From FEB-22 sp003105195 (GTDB lineage Bacteria > Pseudomonadota > Alphaproteobacteria > Rhizobiales > Xanthobacteraceae), in contig JAOSKV010000001.1 in NCBI GenBank assembly GCA_027493405.1, positions 932,855 through 996,854 on the forward strand: DNA of 64,000 nt, read 5' to 3'. The translations under genes were made by a program, and so were the position numbers. Below the pieces are notes generated by a model, which had not been told where the DNA came from, made no database searches, and saw nothing but the letters and a program-made list of their open reading frames with translations. Position 1 is the stretch's first letter, and the number at the start of each line of letters is the position of its first letter. Positions 1 through 10,447 of this stretch are shown piece by piece.

Positions 1-1
1 C

Positions 2-67
2 ACGACCCCCACCAGCGGCGCCGAGCTCTCGCTGCTCGGCTCCATCTTCCGCATCATCGGCCGCTGA
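2..67 (+). CDS. C-terminal tail of an unidentified protein, cut by the window edge
   Basis: One frame runs from the window edge for 21 codons and ends LLGSIFRIIGR followed by TGA at 65-67. Too little remains to name a family. It converges on hppA, with the terminator at 123-157 between them. The call rests only on an open frame that stops just before an intergenic terminator. Confidence 0.35.
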   Translation, partial: TTPTSGAELSLLGSIFRIIGR

Positions 68-122
68 CCCGGGCCACGCGTCGGGAGCCGAGGCGCGGCA
101 CGGCCGCGCCCGGTGCGGCGCA

Positions 123-157
123 TAAAGAACCCCGCGGCTTGCGCCGCGGGGTCGATG
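123..157 (-). terminator. Rho-independent terminator of hppA
   Basis: CCCCGCGG (130-137) pairs with CCGCGGGG (144-151) around a 6-nt loop. Read on the minus strand the stem is followed by TTCTTTATG, a U-rich tail. It lies about 35 nt beyond the hppA stop. Confidence 0.75.
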
Positions 158-191
158 GCAGGCGTGGCGGCGCGGGCGCCGCCGCGCGCGA

Positions 192-2312
<2,121 letters not shown>

Positions 2313-2516
2313 TTTAACCTCTCACGTGAAGGAGACCGGGCCCCCCTGCCCGGCAAAGGCCGATGGGCGGGGCGGGACCATCAGTCCGGCGCACCCCGGC
2401 CGCGAAGTGGCGCGGACATTGCCAAAATCATGACCGCGACGCAACGGCGCAAATCGCCCGTTTTTCCTATGGATTCGGCGCGCCGGGGCGCCGGAAAGCC
2501 GGCGTCCGGCCCGCCC

Positions 2517-3737
2517 TCAGGCGACTCGCCGCCGGTCGCGCAGGCCCAACCAGAGCAGCATGACTCCGGCGATGGCAACCCCAGGGAACATGACGATGTT
2601 GACCAGGGCCCAGCCGAAAAAGGCGAGCATCGTGCCGGACGCGAACGAGCCGATCGCCATCGAGCCGAAGATCAGGAAGTCGTTGAGGGCCTGGACCTTG
2701 TTGCGCTCCTCGGGGCGGTGGCAGTCCGTCACCATGGTGGTGGCGCCCACGAAGGCGAAGTTCCAGCCGACCCCGAGCAGGATCAGCGCGGTCCAGAAAT
2801 GCGCGACGGTCAGCCCGGACAGCCCGGCGACCGCCGCGAGGGCGATCAGGCCGAGGCCCGCCGCGACCACGCGCGCGACACCGAAGCGCAGGATCAGCGT
2901 GCCGGTGAAGAAGCTCGGCGCATACATCGCGAGCACATGCCACTGGATGCCGAGCGTTGCGTCGGCGACCGAGTGGCCGCAATCCACCATGGCGAGCGGC
3001 GCGGAGGTCATCATCAGGTTCATCAGCGCGTAGCTCGCGACCCCGCACACCACCGCCACCACGAAGCGCGGCTGGCGCGCGATCTCGCCGATCGGCCGGC
3101 CGCCGGCGGCGGCGTCGAGCGCCACCCCGCGCGGGGCGCGGAACAGAAGCAGCACCACCGCCGCCAGCACCGCGAAGCCGGCCTGGCCCAGATAGCTCGC
3201 CGCGAACAGGAACGGCGGCATCAGGTCCTTGGTATGGATGATGAGCTGCGGCCCGAGCAGCGCGGCGAACAGCCCGCCCGCCATCACCCAGGACACGGCC
3301 TTCGGCTTGAACGCCGGGCTCGCCGTGTCGGCGGCGCCGAAGCGATAGGACTGGTGCGAGGCCGCGTAGAGGCCGCCGAGGAACGCCGAGACGAGGTAGA
3401 TCCAGAACGAGCCCTGCATGACGGCGACGAAGCCGACGAGACCGGCGAGGCAGCCGCAGGCGGCCCCCGCCAGATAGGCGGTGCGGCGGCCGAAATGGCG
3501 CGCGAGGAACCCGACCGGCAGCGTGCCGGCCCACATGCCGACCACCATCATGCTGATCGGCAGCGTCGCGAGGCTCTTGTCCGGCGCCAGCATGGCGCCG
3601 AGGATGCCGCCGGTCGCGACGATCACGGTGTTGTTGGCGCCGGCGAGCGCCTGGCCGGTCGCGAGCACCAAGGCATTGCGCTTGGCGAGGCGATCCCCCG
3701 CGGCGGCGTCGAAGGGCGTCTCGGCGGCCGCCGACAT
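2517..3737 (-). CDS. Major facilitator superfamily transporter
   Basis: 406 aa with about 12 hydrophobic segments and an MFS-type loop near residue 85 (GFLARHFGRRTAY), so an inner-membrane secondary transporter. The substrate cannot be read from sequence. A second basic loop (DCHRPEERNKVQAL, about residue 310) matches the loop between helices 8 and 9. It sits between thiL and hppA, all on one strand. The start is the ATG with GGAGAA upstream; that ribosome-binding site abuts an inverted repeat (3748-3795). An in-frame-looking alternative over the same DNA is arginine-rich and was discarded. Confidence 0.85.
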   Translation of the reverse strand: MSAAAETPFDAAAGDRLAKRNALVLATGQALAGANNTVIVATGGILGAMLAPDKSLATLPISMMVVGMWAGTLPVGFLARHFGRRTAYLAGAACGCLAGLVGFVAVMQGSFWIYLVSAFLGGLYAASHQSYRFGAADTASPAFKPKAVSWVMAGGLFAALLGPQLIIHTKDLMPPFLFAASYLGQAGFAVLAAVVLLLFRAPRGVALDAAAGGRPIGEIARQPRFVVAVVCGVASYALMNLMMTSAPLAMVDCGHSVADATLGIQWHVLAMYAPSFFTGTLILRFGVARVVAAGLGLIALAAVAGLSGLTVAHFWTALILLGVGWNFAFVGATTMVTDCHRPEERNKVQALNDFLIFGSMAIGSFASGTMLAFFGWALVNIVMFPGVAIAGVMLLWLGLRDRRRVA

Positions 3738-3747
3738 TCTTATTCTC

Positions 3748-3795
3748 CGGATCCGGCTGTGCGCAGAATGAGGGCGCTCCTTCTAGCCGGATCCG
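3748..3795 (-). promoter_or_regulatory. 11-bp perfect inverted repeat directly upstream of the MFS gene
   Basis: CGGATCCGGCT (3748-3758) and AGCCGGATCCG (3785-3795) are exact reverse complements separated by 26 nt. The proximal arm touches the ribosome-binding site of the MFS gene (start 3737). It could be an operator or an RNA hairpin controlling translation. There is no U tract, so it does not look like an intrinsic terminator for thiL. Confidence 0.4.
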
Positions 3796-3834
3796 CCACG
3801 ATTTGCCACTGCGCCGGGCGCAGGCCAGAGATGT

Positions 3835-4833
3835 TCAGAAATGGCTGTAAGCGCCGCGCGCGAAGGACAATGTCTCGCCGTGCCGGCCGATCAGCCGCGG
3901 GGGCGCCGCACCCGCGACGATCCGGCCGATCTCCTGCACGGCCGCGCCCGCCGCCGCGGCCGCGGCGCGAAAACCGGCCACGCGATCGTCCGGGACCGTG
4001 CACAGGATCTCGTAGTCGTCGCCGCCCGTGAGGATCGGCTCGATCAGGGACGCATCCGCCGCGAGCGCGGCGCGTGCCGCCAGCGAGAGCGGCACGTCGG
4101 CGACCGCGACCTCCGCCGACACGCCCGAGGCACGGCAGAGCTTGGCCAGGTCGCCTGCGAGCCCGTCCGAGACGTCCATGGCGCCGGTCGCGTGATCGCG
4201 CACGCACGCGGCGAGCGCGGTGCGCGGCTGCGGCAGCGCGTAGCGCGCGAGCAGGTGGTCGCGCATCGCGGCGTCGAGGCCCCAGCCCTGCGCGAGCGCC
4301 GCCTCGCGCCGCAGGCGCAGGCCGAGCGCGGCGTCGCCGATGGTGCCGCTGACGAACAGGCGCTCGCCCGGCTTCGCGCCCATGCGCGTGACGGCCCGCC
4401 CCTGCGGCACGAGCCCGATCACCGCGATCGAGACCGTGACGGGTCCGGGCGTGCGCACGGTGTCGCCGCCGAGCAGCGGGCATCCGTATCGCTCGGCGTC
4501 CTCGCCGAGCCCGCGCGCGAAGCCGGCGAGCCAGTCGTCCGTGGTGCCGGCCGGCAGCGCCAGCGTGATCAGGAACCCGGACGGCGCCGCGCCCTTGGCG
4601 GCGAGGTCCGACAGGTTGACACGCAGCGCCTTGCGCGCGATCGAATCGGGCGGATCGTCGTCGAGGAAATGCACGCCGCCGACGATGCCGTCGGTCTTGA
4701 GCACCAGGTCCATGCCGGCCGGCGGCGTCATCACGGCCGTGTCGTCGATGAGGCCGAGGGCGCGCGGGTCGCGGGCGAGCGGCGCGAAATGGCGCGCGAT
4801 CAGGCGATCCTCGCCGGAGAGATCCGCCGCCAC
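3835..4833 (-). CDS. thiL: Thiamine-monophosphate kinase
   Basis: 332 aa, usual ThiL length. It phosphorylates thiamine monophosphate to thiamine diphosphate with ATP. The N-terminal AIRS-type domain carries GLIDDTAVM and VNLSDLAAKGAAP (metal and ATP binding), MDVSDGLAGDLAKL in the middle, and GGDDYEILCTVP near the C-terminus. The start is GTG at 4833, 2 nt after the nusB stop; no closer ATG fits the conserved N-terminus (VAADLSGEDRLIARHF). The tight nusB-thiL junction implies translational coupling in the riboflavin operon. Confidence 0.95.
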   Translation of the reverse strand: MAADLSGEDRLIARHFAPLARDPRALGLIDDTAVMTPPAGMDLVLKTDGIVGGVHFLDDDPPDSIARKALRVNLSDLAAKGAAPSGFLITLALPAGTTDDWLAGFARGLGEDAERYGCPLLGGDTVRTPGPVTVSIAVIGLVPQGRAVTRMGAKPGERLFVSGTIGDAALGLRLRREAALAQGWGLDAAMRDHLLARYALPQPRTALAACVRDHATGAMDVSDGLAGDLAKLCRASGVSAEVAVADVPLSLAARAALAADASLIEPILTGGDDYEILCTVPDDRVAGFRAAAAAAGAAVQEIGRIVAGAAPPRLIGRHGETLSFARGAYSHF

Positions 4834-4835
4834 GG

Positions 4836-5330
4836 TCAGCTCCGCGCCGTGTCGAACTCCCCGCCGCGCAGGCGGCGGGCGAGCTGGTCGAGCACCGCGT
4901 TCACCATCCCGGTCTCCTCGCGATCGAGGAACGCATGGGCGATATCGACATATTCCGACACGACCACGCGCGCCGGCACGTCGCTGCGCGCCGAAAGCTC
5001 GTAGGCGGCGGCGCGCAGCACGGCGCGCATCAGCGCCTCGATGCGCTTGAGCGGCCATCCGCCGGCGAGCGCCTCGTCGATCATGGGATCGAGCCGGCGC
5101 TGCTCGGCCACCACGCCCGAGACGATGGAGCGGAAGAACGCGGCTTCCGCCGGCAGGTATTGCGAGCCTTCCACCTCGCGGCCGATCCAGTGGCTCTCGA
5201 ACTCGGCGAGGATCTCGTTGATCGGCGTCGCCACGATGTCCATCTGGTAGAGCGCCTGCACGGCGGCGAGCCGGGCGGCGCCGCGCCGGTTGGCCTTGCG
5301 GTCGCTCTGGCGCGCCGGCGGTCGCGTCAT
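4836..5330 (-). CDS. nusB: Transcription antitermination factor NusB (in frame with RibH)
   Basis: 164 aa if started at the ATG at 5330. All-helical NusB fold: AALRLAAVQALYQ-like N-terminal helix (ARLAAVQALYQMD), then REVEGSQYLPAEAAFF, LKRIEALMRAVLRAAAYEL and a C-terminal ETGMVNAVLDQLARR. It binds boxA RNA with NusE and promotes antitermination in rRNA operons. GGAGACCGCG precedes the ATG, so independent initiation is possible, but no stop codon separates it from ribH. The stop overlaps the thiL start region. Confidence 0.92.
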   Translation of the reverse strand: MTRPPARQSDRKANRRGAARLAAVQALYQMDIVATPINEILAEFESHWIGREVEGSQYLPAEAAFFRSIVSGVVAEQRRLDPMIDEALAGGWPLKRIEALMRAVLRAAAYELSARSDVPARVVVSEYVDIAHAFLDREETGMVNAVLDQLARRLRGGEFDTARS

Positions 5331-5828
5331 CGCGGTCTCCGGCGCGGCGCCTGCGCGCGCGAGCCGCAGGAGCGCGAGCGCCGCTTCGGCGGCGCCGCCG
5401 CCCTTGTCGAGCCGGTCGACCTTCGCGCGCTCCCAGGCCTGCGCGTCGGTGTCCACCGTGAGGATGCCGTTCCCGAGCGGCAGCCGCTGCGCCACCGCGA
5501 GGTCCATCAGCGCGCGCGCGGATTCGCCCGCGACGATGTCGTAGTGCCCGGTCTCGCCGCGGATCACGCATCCGAGCGCCACCACGGCCTCGTAGGGCCT
5601 GCGCCGCGCCCGCGCGCCTCCGAGCGCGATCGCGATCGCGGCCGGAATCTCGAGCGCGCCCGGCACCGTGACACGATCCCAGGCGACACCCGCAGCCTCC
5701 AGCACGCGCGTCGCGCCGGCGAGCAGCGCGTCGGCGATGTCGTCGTAGAAGCGCGCCTCGACCACGAGCACGCGCGCGCCCTTCAGGGACGACGGCTCGG
5801 CCTTGGCGGCGCGGCGCGGTGTGGCCAT
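5331..5828 (-). CDS. ribH: 6,7-dimethyl-8-ribityllumazine synthase (RibH), reading through into NusB
   Basis: About 166 residues from the ATG at 5828. RibH condenses 5-amino-6-ribitylaminouracil with dihydroxybutanone phosphate. Seen: VVEARFYDDIADALLAGA, VPGALEIPAAIAIAL, GCVIRGETGHYDIVAGES (catalytic His region) and LPLGNGILTVDT. The frame has no stop before nusB, so the translated product would be a 330-aa RibH-NusB protein ending at 4836. A TGA overlapping the nusB ATG (ATGA) exists one frame over, so a one-base error near the ribH end would restore the normal overlapping arrangement. Upstream ribE ends 56 nt away. Confidence 0.9.
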
Positions 5829-5884
5829 GTCGGATCTCCGATGAGGTGAGTAGCAAGCGGATCGCCACGCTAGCAAGCGACCGA

Positions 5885-6490
5885 TCAGCGCGTCTCCATC
5901 AGCCGCGCCGCATAGCGTGCCATCACGTCCGCTTCCAGGTTCACGGCCTCTCCGGGCCGGAGCGCGCCGAACGTCGTCACCTGCAGGGTGTGGGGGATGA
6001 TCAGCACCGAGAAGACGTCGTCCGCGACCTCGTTGACGGTGAGCGAGACGCCGTCGAGGGCGACCGACCCCTTGGGGGCGACGAAGCGCGCAAGCGGCCG
6101 CGGCGCGCACAGCCGGAAACGCGCCATGTCGGTCAGGTCCTCGCGCGTCTCCACGGTCGCGATGCCGTCCACGTGGCCGCTCACCAGGTGGCCGCCGAGC
6201 TCGTCGCCCATCTTCAGCGCGCGCTCGAGATTGAGGCGGGTCCCGGTGCGCCAACGGCCCGCGGTCGTGACCCGCAGGGTCTCGGCCGCCATGTCGGCCG
6301 TGAACACGGTGCGCCCGTCCTCGCCGCGCGTGTCCACCACCGTGAGGCAGACCCCCGCGCAGGCGATCGATGCGCCGATCGCGATCGTATCGCGGTCGTA
6401 GCCGCAGGCGATCGCGATCCGGCGCAGGCCCTCCGCGCGCGTCTCGACCCCCACCACCTGACCGAGATCCGTGACGATGCCGGTGAACAT
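5885..6490 (-). CDS. ribE: Riboflavin synthase, alpha chain
   Basis: 201 aa, typical length. It dismutates two 6,7-dimethyl-8-ribityllumazine molecules to riboflavin. The two lumazine-binding barrels are visible: MFTGIVTDLGQVVGVE with GVCLTVVD in the first, and LGGHLVSGHVDGIA with VALDGVSLTVNEVADD in the second. The start ATG lies 1 nt after the ribD stop (TGACATG), so the genes are co-transcribed. The product of the neighbouring ribH is its substrate. Confidence 0.97.
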   Translation of the reverse strand: MFTGIVTDLGQVVGVETRAEGLRRIAIACGYDRDTIAIGASIACAGVCLTVVDTRGEDGRTVFTADMAAETLRVTTAGRWRTGTRLNLERALKMGDELGGHLVSGHVDGIATVETREDLTDMARFRLCAPRPLARFVAPKGSVALDGVSLTVNEVADDVFSVLIIPHTLQVTTFGALRPGEAVNLEADVMARYAARLMETR

Positions 6491-6491
6491 G

Positions 6492-7721
6492 TCACACCCG
6501 CTCGAACAGCTCGACGCGGTCGGCGCCCAGGATGTCGCTGCCGGTCTGCTGCAGGTTGCTGCCGTCGGTGAGCGCCGCGAGCGGCAGGCCCTCGAGCGCG
6601 TCGATGCCTTCCGCGCCGATGGCCAACGGGCCGCGCAGCAGCACGGCCTCGTCGATCAGGTCGGCCGCGAGCAGGGCCGAGGACAGGATCGGCCCGGCCT
6701 CCACCATCACGCGGGTGATGCCGCGGCTGCCGAGCGCGCGCAGCACCTGACCGAGGTCGAGCGGGCGGGCGCCTCCGGCCCGGATCACGTCGACGCCGCG
6801 CGCGCGCAGCGCCGCCTCGGCGGCGGGCGAGGCATCGGTACCGGCCACGACCCAGAGCGGCGCCGCGGCGGCGCTGGCGACCAGCCTGCCGTCCGGCGGG
6901 ATGCGCAGGGCCGAATCCAGCACCACCCGCACGGGGGAGCGCGCCGTGAGGCCCGGCAGGCGGCAGGTCAGCTGCGGATCGTCGGCGAGCACGGTGCCGA
7001 TGCCCGTGAGGATCGCGTCGCTCTGCGCGCGCATCAGGTGCACGCGCGCGCGCGCCGCCTCGCCGGTGATCGCCGCCGGCCGGCGCCCCGCGAGGCCCGC
7101 CTTCTCGTCGGCCGAGACGGCGAGCTTGAGCGTCACGTGCGGCCGGCCCTCGTGCACGCGCCGGATATGGCCCGCATGGGCGCGCCGCGCCTCCTCGGCG
7201 CCGACGCCGACCGTGACCGCGACGCCGTGCGCGCGCAGCCGCGCGTGGCCGGCGCCCGCGACCTCCGGATTGGGGTCGTCCATGGCCGAGACCACGCGGG
7301 CGATGCCGGCCGCGATCACGGCGTCCGCGCAGGGCGGCGTCCTGCCGTGGTGGGAGCAGGGTTCGAGCGTGGCATAGAGCGTCGCGCCGCGCGCCGCGGC
7401 GCCGGCGCGGCGCAGCGCCTCGGCCTCGGCGTGGGGGCGGCCTCCCGGCTGGGTCCAGCCGCGGCCGACGATCACGGGCCCGCCCGCCTCCTGGCGCACC
7501 ACCACGGCGCCGACCGCCGGGTTCGGCCAGCAGTTTCCGAGACCGCGCCGGCCGAGCGCGAAGGCGAGCGCCATGAAGCGCGCATCCTCCGCGGCATCGC
7601 TCTCGCGCGCGATCCGAGCCTCGTTCAAGGCGTCATGCTCCCCGGCTGCCGGCGCGCCACCGCGCCCCGCCCCGTCTGACTCATAAAAGCGGCGCGGGCG
7701 TTGTAAAGAGCGGGCGCTCAT
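6492..7721 (-). CDS. ribD: Bifunctional diaminohydroxyphosphoribosylaminopyrimidine deaminase / 5-amino-6-(5-phosphoribosylamino)uracil reductase
   Basis: 409 aa from the ATG at 7721, which overlaps the nrdR stop as ATGA. The first about 49 residues look unconserved; MALAFALGRRGLG at 7574 is an alternative start and gives the usual length of about 360. The N-terminal zinc deaminase has HAEAEAL and PCSHHGRTPPCADAV. The C-terminal reductase has HVTLKLAVSADEKAG, GIGTVLADDPQLTCR and MVEAGPILSSALL. It carries out the second and third steps of the riboflavin pathway. It is followed 1 nt later by ribE. Confidence 0.95.
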   Translation of the reverse strand: MSARSLQRPRRFYESDGAGRGGAPAAGEHDALNEARIARESDAAEDARFMALAFALGRRGLGNCWPNPAVGAVVVRQEAGGPVIVGRGWTQPGGRPHAEAEALRRAGAAARGATLYATLEPCSHHGRTPPCADAVIAAGIARVVSAMDDPNPEVAGAGHARLRAHGVAVTVGVGAEEARRAHAGHIRRVHEGRPHVTLKLAVSADEKAGLAGRRPAAITGEAARARVHLMRAQSDAILTGIGTVLADDPQLTCRLPGLTARSPVRVVLDSALRIPPDGRLVASAAAAPLWVVAGTDASPAAEAALRARGVDVIRAGGARPLDLGQVLRALGSRGITRVMVEAGPILSSALLAADLIDEAVLLRGPLAIGAEGIDALEGLPLAALTDGSNLQQTGSDILGADRVELFERV

Positions 7722-8203
7722 TTCCGGCTGAGCGCGGGGGTGCGCGGCTCGTCCTCGGCCGAGAGCTCGCCGAGCACGGTCTCGAAGTCCTTCGCCTCGC
7801 GGAAGTTGCGGTAGACCGAGGCGAAGCGGACATAGGCGACGTCGTCGAGCTCGCGCAGGTGCGCCATCACGGTCTCGCCGATGGTCTCCGAGGTCACCTC
7901 GTTCTCGCCCAGGCTCTCGAGCTCGCGCACGATCCTGGAGATGGTGCGCTCGACCCGCTCGGGCTCGACATTGCGCTTGCGCAGCGAGATCTCGATCGAG
8001 CGCGCGAGCTTGTCGCGGTCGAACGGCACGCGCCGGCCGTTGCGCTTGATCACGGTGAGCTCGCGCAGCTGCACGCGCTCGAAGGTCGTGAAGCGGAAAT
8101 TGCAGGCGAGGCACACGCGCCGGCGGCGGATCGCGGCCGAATCCTCGGTCGGACGCGAGTCCTTGACCTGGGTATCGAGGCTTCCGCAGCTCGGACAGCG
8201 CAT
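7718..8203 (-). CDS. nrdR: Transcriptional repressor NrdR
   Basis: 161 aa, near the family norm. The N-terminal zinc ribbon reads MRCPSCGSLDTQVKDSR ... CLACNFRFTTFE (two CxxC pairs), followed by an ATP-cone domain with VIKRNGRRVPFDRDKL and YVRFASVYRNF. NrdR senses ATP/dATP and represses ribonucleotide reductase genes. It is encoded between glyA (6 nt upstream) and ribD (ATGA overlap), the arrangement common in Hyphomicrobiales. No NrdR box was recognised in this window. Confidence 0.97.
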   Translation of the reverse strand: MRCPSCGSLDTQVKDSRPTEDSAAIRRRRVCLACNFRFTTFERVQLRELTVIKRNGRRVPFDRDKLARSIEISLRKRNVEPERVERTISRIVRELESLGENEVTSETIGETVMAHLRELDDVAYVRFASVYRNFREAKDFETVLGELSAEDEPRTPALSRK

Positions 8204-8209
8204 GTGCCG

Positions 8210-9517
8210 TCAATCCTGGTAGATCGGGAAGCGCGCGACCAGGGCCTTCACCTTCTCGCGCACCTTGGCCTCGGTGACCGAATCCTCCTCGGCGCCCTTC
8301 TGCGAGAGCACGTCCAGCACCTCGACGATCAGGTCGCCGATCTGGCGGAACTCGGCGACGCCGAAACCGCGCGTGGTGCCGGCGGGGGTGCCGAGGCGCA
8401 CGCCCGAGGTCACGGTCGGCTTCTCGGGGTCGAACGGGATCCCGTTCTTGTTGCAGGTGATGTGCGCGCGGCCGAGCGCGGTCTCGGCGACCTTGCCGGT
8501 GAGGCGCTTCGGCCGCAGGTCCACCAGCATCAGGTGCGTGTCGGTGCCGCCCGAGACGATGTCGAGACCCTTCGACTTGAGCACGTCGGCGAGCGCCTTG
8601 GCGTTCTCGGCGACGCTGCGGGCATAGCCCTTGAAGGAGGGCCGCAGCGCCTCGCCGAAGGCGACCGCCTTGGCCGCGATCACGTGCATCAGGGGCCCGC
8701 CCTGGATGCCCGGGAACACGGCCGAGTTGATCCTCCGCGCAAGATCCTCGTCGTTGGTGAGGATGAAGCCGCCGCGCGGGCCGCGCAGGGTCTTGTGGGT
8801 GGTCGAGGTGACGACATGGGCGTGCTCCACCGGGTTCGGGTGCACGCCGCCCGCGACCAGGCCGGCGAAATGCGCCATGTCGACCATCAGCTTCGCGCCC
8901 ACCTCGTCGGCGATGGCGCGGAAGCCGCGGAAGTCGATCACGCGCGGATAGGCCGAGCCGCCCGCGACGATCACCTTGGGCCGGTGCTCGCGCGCGAGCC
9001 GCGCCACCTCCTCCATGTCGATACGGTGGTCGTCGCGCCGCACATTGTAGGCGACCGCGTTGAACCACTTGCCCGACACGTTGATCTTCATGCCGTGGGT
9101 GAGATGCCCGCCGGCCGTGAGGTTGAGGCCGAGGAAGGTGTCGCCCGGGTCCATCAGCGCCATGAAGACCGCCGTGTTGGCCTGCGCGCCGGAATGCGGC
9201 TGCACGTTGGCGAAGGCGCTGCCGAACAGCTTGTTGACCCGCTCGATCGCCAGGTTCTCGGCGACGTCCACGTGCTGGCAGCCGCCGTAGTAGCGCCGGC
9301 CCGGATAGCCCTCGGCATACTTGTTGGTCAGCACCGAGCCCTGCGCCTCGAGCACCGCGCGGCTGACGATGTTCTCCGACGCGATCAGCTCGATCTCGTC
9401 GCGCTGGCGGCCGAGCTCGCGCCCGACCACGTCGAAGATGTCCGGATCGCTCTCCTGGAGCGACGCCGTGAAGAAGGATTCGGCCTTCGCGGCGCGGGCG
9501 GCATCGGTGGCTGACAT
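8210..9517 (-). CDS. glyA: Serine hydroxymethyltransferase
   Basis: 435 aa. PLP enzyme converting serine and tetrahydrofolate to glycine and 5,10-methylene-THF. Seen: ELIASENIVSRAVLEAQGS, NKYAEGYPGRRYYGG, DMAHFAGLVAGG and the PLP lysine in VTSTTHKTLRGPRGG. The ATG at 9517 has AGGGA 7 nt upstream; a 36-codon upstream extension is arginine-rich and unconserved. It is the first gene of the glyA-nrdR-ribD-ribE-ribH-nusB-thiL run, so the main promoter should lie at 9518-9703. Confidence 0.97.
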   Translation of the reverse strand: MSATDAARAAKAESFFTASLQESDPDIFDVVGRELGRQRDEIELIASENIVSRAVLEAQGSVLTNKYAEGYPGRRYYGGCQHVDVAENLAIERVNKLFGSAFANVQPHSGAQANTAVFMALMDPGDTFLGLNLTAGGHLTHGMKINVSGKWFNAVAYNVRRDDHRIDMEEVARLAREHRPKVIVAGGSAYPRVIDFRGFRAIADEVGAKLMVDMAHFAGLVAGGVHPNPVEHAHVVTSTTHKTLRGPRGGFILTNDEDLARRINSAVFPGIQGGPLMHVIAAKAVAFGEALRPSFKGYARSVAENAKALADVLKSKGLDIVSGGTDTHLMLVDLRPKRLTGKVAETALGRAHITCNKNGIPFDPEKPTVTSGVRLGTPAGTTRGFGVAEFRQIGDLIVEVLDVLSQKGAEEDSVTEAKVREKVKALVARFPIYQD

Positions 9518-9703
9518 GGAGGAGTCCCTGAACGCGAGGAGCTTCGATTTCGCGGCGCCGCATACCCGGGGAAGCCTACACGTCCGCACCGCCGCGCCGA
9601 TATCATATCGGTCCGCCCAAACCAAGCATTGGGACGAAAAGCCCTGACAGGCGCTAGATGTGGGGGCGGGGCCCCGCGGCCGGATCCACCCGCCCGGCGC
9701 GGC

Positions 9704-9892
9704 TCAGCCGCCCTCCCGGGCGAGCCGCGCCTTCAGCTTGCGCAACGCGAGCCGCTCGAGGTCGGCGCGGGCGGCGCCCACCGGCCCCATGACGGTCACC
9801 TCGATGCCGGTGGCGGCATCGATGGCCGCGACCCGCACGACCGCGCCCACGGCCCTGAACTCGAACAGGACATCGGGCTCGCGATCCGTCAT
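9704..9892 (-). CDS. Small conserved protein, possibly DUF6898 family
   Basis: 62 aa: a short beta-rich protein with VLFEFRAVGAVVRVAAIDA, ATGIEVTVMGP and a basic C-terminal helix (DLERLALRKLKARLAR). I recall small proteins of this pattern (EFRxxGxxxxVxAIDAxTGxEV) downstream or upstream of glyA in rhizobia, under a DUF name I give only tentatively. No signal peptide, membrane segment or catalytic motif is seen. The function is unknown. It lies 187 nt upstream of glyA on the same strand. Confidence 0.7.
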   Translation of the reverse strand: MTDREPDVLFEFRAVGAVVRVAAIDAATGIEVTVMGPVGAARADLERLALRKLKARLAREGG

Positions 9893-9927
9893 GGCAGGGG
9901 CTCTCCGCGGGCGGATCGTCCCTCACC

Positions 9928-10308
9928 CTAGGGCGGGAGGCAATTGCGGATCATCTCGATCAGCTCGCGCGGATGGAACGGCTTGTGCAGAACTTGCGTC
10001 GCCCCGAAGGCGCGCGCCATCGAGAGGAAGTCCGGGGGCGCGTGGGTTTTCTCCCGGAATACGAAACCCGACATCGCGATGATCGGCAGGCCCGGGTGGC
10101 TGCGGCGCAACTCGCGGATGGTCTCGATCCCGTCCATCTCGGGCATGAAGATGTCGATCACCACGGTGTCGAAGCTCTGCCCGGCGAGCGCCGCCAGGCC
10201 CGCGCGCCCGGTGGTCGCGACCTCCACCCGGAAGCCTTCCTGCTCCAGGATGGTGCGCAGCGAGTTGGCCACGAACTCGTCGTCGTCGATCACGAGCACG
10301 GTGGTCAC
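9928..10308 (-). CDS. Stand-alone response-regulator receiver domain
   Basis: 126 aa, a receiver domain and nothing else. Acidic pair DDDE near residue 9, phosphoacceptor Asp in VVIDIFMPEMDG, Ser in IIAMSGF and Lys in VLHKPFHPREL. The GTG start at 10308 is chosen because GGAGGGA lies 7 nt upstream and the conserved strand TTVLVIDDD begins at once. With no output domain it probably acts by protein contact, as CheY- or DivK-like proteins do. No histidine kinase is adjacent; the partner is unknown. Confidence 0.9.
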   Translation of the reverse strand: MTTVLVIDDDEFVANSLRTILEQEGFRVEVATTGRAGLAALAGQSFDTVVIDIFMPEMDGIETIRELRRSHPGLPIIAMSGFVFREKTHAPPDFLSMARAFGATQVLHKPFHPRELIEMIRNCLPP

Positions 10309-10447
10309 GGCTCGGTCCCTCCGGCGCCGGATCTCCCGCCGGGCAACGGGAGTCACCCGGTCGTGACACGCTACACGTGCAGCCGGTTCGGGAGTGCCGT
10401 AACTTGATACCTTTCCGATCAAATCGAGGTGCGGGGCACCGATGGTT

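Noticed and set aside
9518..9703. A glycine or other riboswitch upstream of glyA
   Set aside because: No recognisable tandem aptamer or conserved core; the leader is too short for the known classes.
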